From contig DATCIS010000026.1 of NCBI GenBank assembly GCA_036507655.1, forward strand, positions 1-37,599: a DNA stretch of 37,599 nucleotides. Direction: 5' to 3'. The stretch comes from 2-01-FULL-49-22 sp036507655 (GTDB taxonomy: Bacteria > Patescibacteriota > Saccharimonadia > Saccharimonadales > UBA10212). The notes under the pieces are model-generated. The model was not told where the DNA came from. It was given only the letters and a program-made list of their open reading frames with translations, and searched no databases. The translations under genes and the position numbers were made by a program. The number at the start of each line of letters is the position of its first letter. Position 1 is the stretch's first letter. Of the stretch, positions 13,468 to 21,405 are shown in pieces.

Positions 13468-16074
13468 TTAACGTAGTCTAATCACTTGCTCTTCATCGGC
13501 TGTTTTGGCGGTGGTTGACTGCTCCGAAGCTGCGCCGCTTTGCTGATGTGGAGATTTATGGCGGTTGCGCCTACGGCGCCGTTTTTTAGAAGGCGTGTGG
13601 GCTTGTCCGCTACTTGAGATTGAACGCAGCAAACTGGCGGCCACTTTACCTACACGCTCCTTCGGTTTAGTGTTTGATGGCAACTGAGCATGCCGAGGCT
13701 GCGGTTTTGATTGCTGAGTAGCTGCCGGGACGGTTTGCTTGGCCTCCTCGCCAGTCTTTGTCGCGGCGTAGTGTATCACTTTTTCGATATCTGCCCGTGC
13801 GCGCGAGTAGCGTTGGCGAGATAACTCGACAATCCGCGGCGTCAAGTCATCAACCGGTTGAGGTAGATTAAGGGTTTTAGACGAAAAAGCTGGCGCCTTC
13901 TCACCATCAATTGTCATGCTAATTACAAAATGGCGGTTGTGCTGCTGGATTAAGTCGGCCGACTCAAACTGCGGCTCATAATATTTTTGCAAGAACGGTG
14001 AGTCGTCGGGGCTGACACGGAAAGTGACAATGGTTCCGACGTTACCAAAGACAGCGTCACGTACCGGTTGTTCCATTTGCGCTATGTATTGGTTAGCTAT
14101 CGTCAGATTGAGGGCGTACTTGCGGGCCTCGCTTAGAATAACCGCGAAGCTATCGGTGGCAAAATTTTGGAACTCATCAACATACAAATAAAATTGCCTG
14201 CGCTCATGCTCTGGCACATCAGCCCGGCTCATGGCTGAAAGCTGGATCTTAGTAACCATCATCGCTCCAAGCACTCCGGCATTATCTTCTCCCAGTAAGC
14301 CACGGCTGAGGTTGACTATCAGAATTTTTCCCTCGTCCATAATCTGGCGAATATTAAACGTGCTCTTAGGCTGCCCAATGATATTTCTGACCACCGGGTT
14401 GGCCGTAAAGGCCCCTACCTTGTTAAGTACAGGGGCGATAGCTTCTGTGGCAAACTTATCGTTCCAAGCGGAAAACTCGTTGACCCAGAAATTCCTGACG
14501 ACCGGATCGCCAATATGACTGACAACGTCTTGGCGAAACTTCTTCTCGGTTAACATACGCGTGATATCAAGTAAGGTCGAGTTTGGGTAGTCAAGTAGTG
14601 CCAGCAGCGTATAACGTAATATGTATTCCAATCGCGGACCCCAGCTGTCGGCAAACAAGCGCTTGAGAACGCCGACCATCTCGGAACTGATGTGCCCTTT
14701 AAGCGAAGGGTCAATAACTTCTATGGGGTTGAAGCCTATAGGGAATTCTCTGTCGGCCGGGTTGAAATAGACCACATCGTCAAGCCGTCTCTCCGGAATA
14801 AATTTCAAAACTGAAATGGCGTAGTCGCCGTGGGGGTCAATAACCGCAAATCCCTGGCTCCAGTAGATGTCTGACAATGTCAAAAGCTCAAGCGCGCCGG
14901 TTTTACCTGTGCCGGTCTGGCCCAGGATGTAGATGTGCCGGCCGCGGTCATCACGCTTAATGCCAAAAATCGTATTATCGCCGCGGAAGTTTGTAACCCC
15001 AAAAAGGCTAATCTCCGACTCATGACCGGCTACAGTTATCGGCACGTTAGCCGGCGGTTCGGCTGTTTTAACCGTCGCCCAGACGATATTCGGTGTCTCA
15101 ACCGTGGTGTGAGGCAGATGGAAAAGGCTGGCTAGCTCCTCGATGTTTAGAATATAACCCTGGTCAATAAAGAACCTGGCTTGATATTCGAGCTGCTTAT
15201 CTCTATCAAAGCTGGCCGATTTGACTTTAAAACCGTTTAGATTAGTACTGTTGAATTGCTTAAATGCACCCACCAGAGCCTGCATGCGCAAGCGGGCGGT
15301 GCGCTGATCGTGGCCGGCATAGAGCAGTCTAATTTTCACTTGGTAGCCTAGCTTGGTTCCCTTCTGCTCAATAGCCGCTATACGGCTTTTGTCACGTTCA
15401 GATAACTCAGGCGGTGCTTTGCCGGTCTCGGTTGTAGATGGTGGCCGGGCCAGCGCGGCAAAGGCTTGGGCGGCGTAGCTTACTAATTCCCCTCCCCCGC
15501 CCGGGAAAAGTCCTTGCTGGTTACGGATTCGGTTGATAGCTTTTGTGCCTTTGCGGTGCCACTCGTCGGATATCGGACGGCTCATAATCTGAATCCACAT
15601 TTCCTCGTCCTGCTTATCGAGCTTGGCCAGGGTAGCTGTAATGGCGGCTAATGGATCTACCTCAAAACTAGGAAAGGTCTTGACTGGTAATGTTTCGTTA
15701 TCAACCAGTGTGAGCTCACTGGTATGGATGACGGTCTGGTGCAAACGTCGGTTGGCATAGTCCTGCTCCTGCTCGTAGATATGGACTGTTGGGTACTGGG
15801 CATATATTTGACCTTCGACAAAAGCCTGTAGGTGTTTGGGTGTCCAGATATAAAAGCGGATGCGCTGTCCGATGGCGGCGATCTCTAGGCTGATACTCTC
15901 TTGCAATGTTCCCGATAGTTTCAGCTCCTTTTTAGGCCGTAAAATACCGTGCAAAGCAGCCAACATTTGCTCAGCCGCCAACTCTTTTTTGTCGTTGGTG
16001 CGCGGCACCTCGAGCATCAAAAGTGTATGATCGTGCGCCGCCTCAACGCTTCTACGTCTGCCCAATAAAGCCAT
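13468..16074 (-). CDS. VirD4/TraD-like ATPase (conjugative DNA-transfer family, DUF87-type)
   Basis: An 868-residue soluble ATPase. The N-terminal ~340 residues are an unassigned helical/beta region. The motor domain has Walker A ILGQTGTGKTG (about 383-391), FAVIDPHGDY shortly after, and Walker B LYVDEFQNF (about 630), followed by a sensor-like IVTFRV segment, as in VirD4/TraD/HerA-type hexameric pumps. No membrane helix is seen, unlike classical VirD4. The tail is Gln-rich, then strongly basic (SKKRRRRRNRHKS), suiting nucleic-acid binding. No relaxase or other secretion genes are near, so it could serve DNA movement, competence or pili; the substrate is unknown. A TATAAT box (16088-16093) lies 13 nt before the ATG. 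Confidence 0.8.
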   Translation of the reverse strand: MALLGRRRSVEAAHDHTLLMLEVPRTNDKKELAAEQMLAALHGILRPKKELKLSGTLQESISLEIAAIGQRIRFYIWTPKHLQAFVEGQIYAQYPTVHIYEQEQDYANRRLHQTVIHTSELTLVDNETLPVKTFPSFEVDPLAAITATLAKLDKQDEEMWIQIMSRPISDEWHRKGTKAINRIRNQQGLFPGGGGELVSYAAQAFAALARPPSTTETGKAPPELSERDKSRIAAIEQKGTKLGYQVKIRLLYAGHDQRTARLRMQALVGAFKQFNSTNLNGFKVKSASFDRDKQLEYQARFFIDQGYILNIEELASLFHLPHTTVETPNIVWATVKTAEPPANVPITVAGHESEISLFGVTNFRGDNTIFGIKRDDRGRHIYILGQTGTGKTGALELLTLSDIYWSQGFAVIDPHGDYAISVLKFIPERRLDDVVYFNPADREFPIGFNPIEVIDPSLKGHISSEMVGVLKRLFADSWGPRLEYILRYTLLALLDYPNSTLLDITRMLTEKKFRQDVVSHIGDPVVRNFWVNEFSAWNDKFATEAIAPVLNKVGAFTANPVVRNIIGQPKSTFNIRQIMDEGKILIVNLSRGLLGEDNAGVLGAMMVTKIQLSAMSRADVPEHERRQFYLYVDEFQNFATDSFAVILSEARKYALNLTIANQYIAQMEQPVRDAVFGNVGTIVTFRVSPDDSPFLQKYYEPQFESADLIQQHNRHFVISMTIDGEKAPAFSSKTLNLPQPVDDLTPRIVELSRQRYSRARADIEKVIHYAATKTGEEAKQTVPAATQQSKPQPRHAQLPSNTKPKERVGKVAASLLRSISSSGQAHTPSKKRRRRRNRHKSPHQQSGAASEQSTTAKTADEEQVIRLR

Positions 16075-16087
16075 AATCCTAACTCTT

Positions 16088-16093
16088 ATTATA
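16088..16093 (-). promoter_or_regulatory. -10 box of the ATPase gene
   Basis: The minus strand reads TATAAT 13 nt before the ATG at 16074. The -35 region is poor. A GAGCTAATAGCTC hairpin lies just upstream, in the 69-nt gap behind the sigma-4/HARE gene. Confidence 0.45.
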
Positions 16094-16143
16094 CATCTTA
16101 AAAGAGCTAATAGCTCATCGCTGATAGCTGTTAGCTTGGCCGA

Positions 16144-17178
16144 TTACTCGGCTAGGGTGTAGGTGGCTTTGGCCACTCGCTTAAACTGCGGTTTACCCTG
16201 TAAGTTGAGTAAAATCGTAGTTTCTTTGACTTGGCGGCTTTTTAGCACGCGCTGGACAATCTCATCCCGGTGCAGCGGCCCAGCCTCTTTACGCAGTACC
16301 TCGGCAATGATATCGGCGACAGTGCCTTTCTTATAGCCCCATTCCTTGAGAGCGTATATGCCCCTCCCTATCAGTACGAATCTCCCGTCTTTAATCAGTT
16401 CATTATGTATAGCTTGGGTTGTAACATCTTTACGCTTAAAATCGCTTTTTTTGATGGCTTCAGCTATCTCCGAAAAGTGCATCGGTTTTTTATTGTCGTG
16501 CAAAATCACATAAATTTTGTCGCGGATATTCTTGGGATTAACCATCGGCCACCTTACCAACCCCCAGCGGCCGTGCAGGCTGGCAATATTTTTAGAAATT
16601 CCAGACAGTGCCTCCACGTGCTTATAGTCGGTATTGCCGACGGTTTTGGCAATTGCCGGGATGTCTGTCGGCTGACCAATCTTTTTGATGGCCTCTACGA
16701 TGCTATCAACGTGGTCACGGATTTGCTTCTCAGAGTGTTTGGCGCTCAGGCCGACCGAGTGGAAAAAGTAGTCGCTATCTTCTATCACAGCTAGGCCGGG
16801 GCTGAGGTGAGCCAAAAAAGCCACCCTGGATTGGCTGATTTTTGGATTATTTTTAGTCACCCGGCTGGCCAGATCGCTGGTTCGAGCAACATGCCCCATG
16901 CCTCTAAGATGAGTTGTTAGCGAGTCTTCAACCTTTTGGATGTGAGGCAACTCTTTGCCAGCCAACTTGAGCCGGGTGACAACCGCTTTTTCCAGCTGTC
17001 TCACCCTTTCCCTGGTAATACCGAGCAGCTCGCCTATCTGCTCCAGAGTTTCTTTTCTGTCAAATAGACCAAAACGACGAGAGACTATTTCCCTTTCGCG
17101 TTCGCGTTCAATAGTATTCAGAACATCTTTAATGATGCTATCTAAATTCAGTTGCTCCGTAAGGGCTGTCTCATCCAT
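16144..17178 (-). CDS. Sigma-region-4 / HARE-HTH transcription protein
   Basis: A 344-residue DNA-binding protein. Residues about 20-72 (RFGLFDRKETLEQIGELLGI, then TRERVRQLEKA) are a clear sigma-70 region 4, the part that reads the -35 element. The C-terminal third (PMHFSEIAEAIKKS through GRGIYALKEWGY and beyond) matches the HARE-HTH (RpoE/ASXL) domain of the delta subunit of Firmicute RNA polymerase. Sigma regions 1.2, 2 and 3 are missing, so it cannot melt promoters as an ordinary sigma factor. More likely it is an RNA-polymerase-associated or promoter-binding regulator. Its own promoter is a perfect consensus (17218-17246). The leader is ~33 nt without a clear Shine-Dalgarno. Confidence 0.8.
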   Translation of the reverse strand: MDETALTEQLNLDSIIKDVLNTIEREREREIVSRRFGLFDRKETLEQIGELLGITRERVRQLEKAVVTRLKLAGKELPHIQKVEDSLTTHLRGMGHVARTSDLASRVTKNNPKISQSRVAFLAHLSPGLAVIEDSDYFFHSVGLSAKHSEKQIRDHVDSIVEAIKKIGQPTDIPAIAKTVGNTDYKHVEALSGISKNIASLHGRWGLVRWPMVNPKNIRDKIYVILHDNKKPMHFSEIAEAIKKSDFKRKDVTTQAIHNELIKDGRFVLIGRGIYALKEWGYKKGTVADIIAEVLRKEAGPLHRDEIVQRVLKSRQVKETTILLNLQGKPQFKRVAKATYTLAE

Positions 17179-17217
17179 ATATTATTCTTTTCATGAAAGC
17201 TCTATATGCTTAAATTA

Positions 17218-17246
17218 ATTATAAAACCATTAAATTTAAATGTCAA
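17218..17246 (-). promoter_or_regulatory. Perfect consensus sigma-70 promoter of the sigma4/HARE gene
   Basis: The minus strand reads TTGACA (17241-17246), exactly 17 nt, then TATAAT (17218-17223), matching consensus at all 12 positions. The start point would be near 17211, 33 nt before the ATG. Confidence 0.85.
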
Positions 17247-17408
17247 TACCTGTAACTCTTTAGCGTTTAAGAAAACTACCAAACAAGGGTGCTACAAGTG
17301 AACAAATTTATTGTATCACTAATTAGACGATTTGGCACAATCCGTTTACGTTTAATTTACTACGGCAACTATTTTACAAGGAGTTAAATATGTGGAAAAA
17401 CGCTCGTC

Positions 17409-17551
17409 TCTCCCTTTTCCAACACGGCGAAAACGAGATGTCGCTCGTCCAAGTAGTCCGAGCTCCTTCTGTTTTCTTGAGTGTTGGATCAAGGGAGAAA
17501 CTTCGCTATAGATAGGTAAGACCCCTCTGTTTACTCGAGTGTTTGTCGAAG
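17409..17551. ncRNA. Structured RNA candidate downstream of topA, with duplicated hairpin
   Basis: The arm at 17409-17425 (core CCAACAC plus TCTCCCTT) pairs with 17481-17498 over about 16 bp with one small internal loop. A local hairpin CTTGA (17476-17480) / TCAAG (17489-17493) overlaps the right arm, so the two folds exclude each other. A degenerate copy of that hairpin (CTCGA with TCGAA) lies at 17534-17550. Its third pair changes from T-A to C-G, keeping the stem. ACGAG/CTCGT (17432-17447) forms another stem. The strand is uncertain. A 70-codon minus frame crosses the region but the repeats fall in different frames, arguing against coding. Confidence 0.45.
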
Positions 17552-17587
17552 TAAGATACTCCACTAACCGATTTTGGGAGCCAAGTC

Positions 17588-19885
17588 TTAATCGCTACGT
17601 TTTTTGTAGCGATGGTTTTTAGAAGCGGGGGCCTGTTCCAGCAGTTTTGTCGCTTCGGATTCAGTCAGCTTCTTTGGATCAGTGCCCTTTGGTATACCCA
17701 CATTCTTTTTACCGTCAGTTACATAGGGTCCGTATGGGCCGCGCAAAATCTTAATTTTACCAAATTCGGCTATGTGTTTGGCTTTGGCGGCTGCAGCTGC
17801 TTCTTTTAGCAGCTTACGGGACTGAGCCTCTGTTATTTGCAATGGGTCGTGGTCTTTGATGCTGGTAAATCGCGTACCGACCTTTATATAAGGTCCATAT
17901 CGCCCAATATCGGCTAAAATAATTTCACCCTCGGCAGTTTTGCCGACCTCGCGCGGTAGGTTGAACATAGGTATGGCTTGATTGAGCGTAACTTCATCTA
18001 GTTCAACTCCTGCCGGTAATGGTGCAAAGCGTGGCTTGGGAGCGTCTTTAGTCTTTTCTTCAGATGCTTCTCCTAATTGTAGTACCGGCCCATAACGGCC
18101 ATAGCGGGCATACACCGGCTCGCCGGTCTTGGGGTCTTTTCCCAGCTCTCTGACCTGCAAGGTTTCCGAACGACTAGCAGCTTGTGATTTCACTATAAGC
18201 GGATGAAAATGTTTATAAAAACGTCCTAACATATCGCGCCAATCGGTTTTACCGTCAGCAATATCATCCAGTTCTTCCTCGGCGTTAGCCGTAAATTTAT
18301 AGTCCATGATGCTTGTGAAGTATTTGAGCAGAAAGTCAGTAACGATTTCTCCCAACTGTGTCGGTACCAGCTTGGAGCGGTCGGCACCGACAACTACCTC
18401 TGTAAGCTCTTCTTTTATTCGGCCTTTTTCCAGTACCAATTCACGGCTCTTTTGGATTTCGCCCTCTAAGTCTTTTTTCTCAACGTAACCCCTATCTTGG
18501 ATGGTACTGATAGTCGGCGCGTAGGTGCTCGGCCGGCCAATACCAAGCTCTTCCAGCTGTTTAACGAGGCTGGCCTCGCCGAATCGAGGGGCTGGCCGGC
18601 TGAACGTTTCAGATGCCAGCATTCCCAGGAGCTTAAGCCTGTCGCCCGGCTTTAGGGGCGGTAATATTTTGTCTTCTTTGCCGCCGCCGTAGACCTTCAA
18701 AAAACCTTCGAAGCGCAAAATCTCTCCGGTCGCTACAAATTGTTCATCGCGACCACTGACGCTGATTCTAACTTCTGTTCTGTCGGTCTGTGCCGGCGCC
18801 ATCTGGCTGGCCAGCATCCGCCGCCAAATAAGTCCATAAAGCTTCTGCTGCTGATTATCAGCCCCAGCCTTGATTTTGCTAACGTGCGCCGGCCGGATAG
18901 CTTCGTGAGCTTCTTGGGCTGATTGAACCTTGGTTTTAAATTGCCGAGCTTGAGCGTACTTGTCTCCGTAATTGGCGCTTATATAGGCATTGGCGGCTTT
19001 AACCGCCAGCGGTGATAAATTGGTACTATCAGTACGCATGTACGTAATGTGCCCATTCTCGTACAACTTTTGAGCCAGTCTCATGGTCTGGCGTACGCCA
19101 TAGCCTAAGCGGCGGGCGGCTTCTTGCTGCAGAGTACTGGTGGTAAAAGGGGCCGCTGGCGAGCGGGTCCCTGGTTTTTGGTCGACTGAGGCGACTTTAA
19201 AATCAGCTTTCTTAGCGTGTTCAAGATAGGATTTAGCATCTTTGATTTGCGAAATTTGCTTATCCAGCTCGGCCGGTAGCTCGGCGCCCTTGGCGTCAAA
19301 AGCCGCCGTGACTTTAAAAGTGCTTTGCGGCTTGTGAGCGGTTATCTCGCGTTCACGTTCGACAATCAAACGGACGGCCACGCTTTGGACTCGGCCGGCA
19401 GACAATCCGGCTCTGATCTTCTTCCACAAAACCGGACTGAGCTCGTAACCTACCAACCTATCTAAAACTCGACGGGCCTGCTGAGCATCCACCATTTTGG
19501 TGTCAATGGTACGCGGATTGGCAACAGCTTTGGTTATCGCCGGTTTGGTAATCTCATGAAAGACGATCCTAGGAGTTTTACCAGGATCCAACCCCAAGGT
19601 ATAACAGACATGCCAAGCGATAGCTTCACCTTCGCGGTCCTCATCAGTCGCTAGCCAAACATCATGGCCTTTGGCGGCTTTTTTTAGGTCACTGACAACC
19701 TTTTGCTTATCTAGCTCAATCTGGTATGCTGGCTCGAAGTCTTTTTTTATATCAACACCGAGCTCTTTTTTGGGTAGGTCACGGATATGGCCGAACGTGC
19801 TTTGGGTGTCGAAATCTTTGCCTAAATACTGGCTTAAGGTCCTGGCTTTGGCCGGACTCTCCACAATCACAAGATTTTTTGCCAT
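17588..19885 (-). CDS. topA: DNA topoisomerase I (type IA)
   Basis: A 765-residue enzyme that relaxes negative supercoils through a 5'-phosphotyrosine intermediate. The TOPRIM domain opens with KNLVIVESPAKARTL and has the metal site DEDREGEAIAWH. The catalytic tyrosine is Y282 in GHITYMRTDSTNLSP. GIGRPSTYAPTISTI is also conserved. The C-terminus carries repeated Topo-C type units (GRYGPY, GPYGPYV) rather than zinc fingers, as in actinobacterial-type enzymes. The frame is open upstream to 19930, but ATG 19885 begins the conserved N-terminus, so I use it. The gene follows dprA by 29 nt, an arrangement common in bacteria. Confidence 0.96.
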   Translation of the reverse strand: MAKNLVIVESPAKARTLSQYLGKDFDTQSTFGHIRDLPKKELGVDIKKDFEPAYQIELDKQKVVSDLKKAAKGHDVWLATDEDREGEAIAWHVCYTLGLDPGKTPRIVFHEITKPAITKAVANPRTIDTKMVDAQQARRVLDRLVGYELSPVLWKKIRAGLSAGRVQSVAVRLIVEREREITAHKPQSTFKVTAAFDAKGAELPAELDKQISQIKDAKSYLEHAKKADFKVASVDQKPGTRSPAAPFTTSTLQQEAARRLGYGVRQTMRLAQKLYENGHITYMRTDSTNLSPLAVKAANAYISANYGDKYAQARQFKTKVQSAQEAHEAIRPAHVSKIKAGADNQQQKLYGLIWRRMLASQMAPAQTDRTEVRISVSGRDEQFVATGEILRFEGFLKVYGGGKEDKILPPLKPGDRLKLLGMLASETFSRPAPRFGEASLVKQLEELGIGRPSTYAPTISTIQDRGYVEKKDLEGEIQKSRELVLEKGRIKEELTEVVVGADRSKLVPTQLGEIVTDFLLKYFTSIMDYKFTANAEEELDDIADGKTDWRDMLGRFYKHFHPLIVKSQAASRSETLQVRELGKDPKTGEPVYARYGRYGPVLQLGEASEEKTKDAPKPRFAPLPAGVELDEVTLNQAIPMFNLPREVGKTAEGEIILADIGRYGPYIKVGTRFTSIKDHDPLQITEAQSRKLLKEAAAAAKAKHIAEFGKIKILRGPYGPYVTDGKKNVGIPKGTDPKKLTESEATKLLEQAPASKNHRYKKRSD

Positions 19886-19914
19886 ATAGCAGCCAGCATA
19901 CCATAAACAATGCC

Positions 19915-20778
19915 CTAGGCTATGGTCCAAACTCCGCCACCCATCGGGCGGATATACCCCCGCAGCTCCAAGTCAGTCAAGGCGCTACTGATTTCTGGAA
20001 TTGATAGTCGGCTGACAGCAGCCAGCTCTTCCTGCTCTTTGATGCCATCAGTAATAAGCTCGAAAACCCGCCGCTGCTGCGCCGTACCGTTAAACCTCCG
20101 CGTTACATTGGCAATCTGGGACGCGATACCCAGCGCAAAGAAGATATCACTTACATCCGTCACTGGCACGGCACCACTTTTTATCAGATTATTACACCCC
20201 TCGCTGGTTGGGCTATTAATATTACCGGGTACTGCCATAACCGCCTTTCCCTGCTCTAAGGCAAAACGAACAGTATGCAAGCTGCCGCTATTACGGGCGG
20301 CTTCGGTTATCACCAAAACCTCAGCCAGTGCGCTAACAATCCGGTTGCGGGCAATAAAATTAACCTTGAATATCTCCGAACTAGTACCATACTCGCTGAC
20401 AAGTGCCCCACCGCTCTTCAGTATCTGTCCTGCCAGGTTATGATGTGATGCCGGAGAAATCTTATCTATCGGTGTTGGTAGTACCGCGACCGTGCAGCCA
20501 CCAGACTCCAAAGCGGCTTTATGGGCATAAGAGTCTACGCCAAAAGCCAGCCCGCTGATGATTACTACGTCGGCTCTTGATAGCTTGGTTGAGAGTTCAT
20601 GGGTAATAGCTCGGCCGTAAGCGGTAGCTTTACGGCTGCCGACTATGGCGACCCGCGGCTTGGATAAGACTTCCTCGAGCGATATGCCCGCCCAATATAA
20701 CTGCTTGGGCGGTGGCTCGATAGGCCGTAACTTATCCGGCAAATCCGCGCCACTAAGCTTAAGAGTATTGACATTCAT
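19915..20778 (-). CDS. dprA: DNA-processing protein DprA
   Basis: A 287-residue protein that loads RecA on incoming single-stranded DNA during natural transformation. The Rossmann-like core is clear: VAIVGSRKATAYGR, IISGLAFGVDSYAH, then FIARNRIVSALAEVLVITEA and a PGNINSPTSEGCNNLI stretch. A C-terminal DprA-type winged helix (about 225-287) is present; the N-terminal SAM-like domain seen in longer homologues is short or absent. It lies upstream of topA and probably shares its transcript. A TATAAT box (20782-20787) lies only 3 nt before the ATG, so either the start lies slightly downstream or transcription begins within the codon. Confidence 0.93.
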   Translation of the reverse strand: MNVNTLKLSGADLPDKLRPIEPPPKQLYWAGISLEEVLSKPRVAIVGSRKATAYGRAITHELSTKLSRADVVIISGLAFGVDSYAHKAALESGGCTVAVLPTPIDKISPASHHNLAGQILKSGGALVSEYGTSSEIFKVNFIARNRIVSALAEVLVITEAARNSGSLHTVRFALEQGKAVMAVPGNINSPTSEGCNNLIKSGAVPVTDVSDIFFALGIASQIANVTRRFNGTAQQRRVFELITDGIKEQEELAAVSRLSIPEISSALTDLELRGYIRPMGGGVWTIA

Positions 20779-20797
20779 ACGATTATATTTCTTGGTA

Positions 20798-20826
20798 TTG
20801 ACTCTAAACCATTTTTTTGCTAAAAT
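20798..20826 (+). promoter_or_regulatory. Plus-strand promoter of the structured RNA between dprA and pth
   Basis: TTGACT (20798-20803), 17-bp spacer, TAAAAT (20821-20826); each hexamer is 5/6 to consensus. It points away from dprA into a spacer with no plus-strand gene. The predicted start is about 20833, immediately before the first hairpin. Confidence 0.7.
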
Positions 20827-21056
20827 TGCAATCCGTAAGCGTTATTTGACGCTTATCGTACCTTATACCCCCAACTAACATTATGTTAGATTGCTTAAGA
20901 CTAGATGTAAGTTGAACCCTCCACTTGCATTGCCCCGCCCAATTTTGAGTTTTCTAGGCTCAGTATATAAAGCCCGAGCGCCCTACACAAATGCTAGAGT
21001 TTAAAAAGTTCAAAATTGGGCGGGGGTCTTAAGCAAACTAACCCCTTTAACCTTTG

Positions 21057-21087
21057 CCCGTCTTAATTTCTTTGAAATTTCGACGGG
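21057..21087 (+). repeat. Shared hairpin, copy 1 (inside the structured RNA)
   Basis: CCCGTC (21057-21062) / GACGGG (21082-21087) encloses AATTTC (21065-21070) / GAAATT (21074-21079). With flanks it matches 27489-27519 at about 32 of 39 positions. Confidence 0.7.
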
Positions 21088-21233
21088 TCCCCTCAGTGGG
21101 TACGCGGGTTTGCTCACGCAAACAGCCTCGAGTGATCGAGACGGCTCGAAGACTTTCTGCGGTTGCAGAGCTTCATATGCTTCGCTACGGTGGGTTGAAG
21201 GGTGTAATTAAGGGATAAGCTTGGGCTTGTCCC

Positions 21234-21286
21234 CTGAAAGAGTCTCTGGCGGTGCCCACCCCCTCCAGAGGCTCTTTCAGTTTTTT
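21234..21286 (+). terminator. Plus-strand intrinsic terminator of the structured RNA
   Basis: CTGAAAGAG-T-CTCTGG (21234-21249) pairs with CCAGAG-G-CTCTTTCAG (21265-21280), 15 pairs plus one T-G wobble, followed by TTTTTT (21281-21286). The reverse orientation has no T-run, so it works on the plus strand although neighbouring genes are on the minus strand. Confidence 0.88.
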
Positions 21287-21405
21287 ACGGTGCCCACCTG
21301 CTCGTCATTTTCTGCTGAAAATGCTCGCAGGCCCGCCTCGGCGCCGTCGCGCCTCCGACCTTGCGCAGTGCCACTGGCACTTCTCACCCTCCGGAGCTCT
21401 TTAGG
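21287..21405. other. GC-rich structured spacer between the RNA terminator and pth
   Basis: Contains a second copy of CGGTGCCCACC (21288-21298; first copy 21250-21260 in the terminator loop). There is a composite hairpin, CCTGC/GCAGG enclosing CATTTTC/GAAAATG (about 21297-21332), and GTGCCA/TGGCAC near 21369-21381. On the minus strand these follow the pth stop codon. No gene is seen. Confidence 0.5.

Larger units (their letters stand above)
20833..21286 (+). ncRNA. Candidate structured non-coding RNA (~450 nt), class unknown
   Basis: Helices in order: TAAGCGT/ACGCTTA (20836-20855); CTAACA/TGTTAG (20875-20889); a three-way junction closed by 11 perfect pairs (20891-20901 with 21026-21036). The junction holds a hairpin (20905-20912 with 20923-20930) and a 16-bp perfect helix (20933-20948 with 21010-21025). 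Next is a 10-bp multibranch helix (21043-21052 with 21193-21202, one G-U) enclosing hairpins at 21057-21087, 21108-21123, 21124-21146 and 21148-21174. A stem at 21212-21233 and an intrinsic terminator close it. Flanking genes are both on the minus strand, so the promoter and terminator have no other user. I saw no RNase P, SRP or tmRNA hallmark motifs, but a diverged member of a known class is not excluded. Confidence 0.7.

Noticed and set aside
17352..17564. 70-codon minus-strand frame downstream of topA
   Set aside because: The internal duplicated hairpin falls in two different frames, which argues for RNA structure rather than protein.
20833..21286. RNase P RNA, tmRNA or SRP RNA as the identity of the orphan RNA
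   Set aside because: The conserved P4-type GGAAAGTCC and ACAGAA segments, a tRNA-like 3' end with CCA, and the SRP GGAAG-AGCAG apical motif were not found on either strand. A diverged form remains possible.
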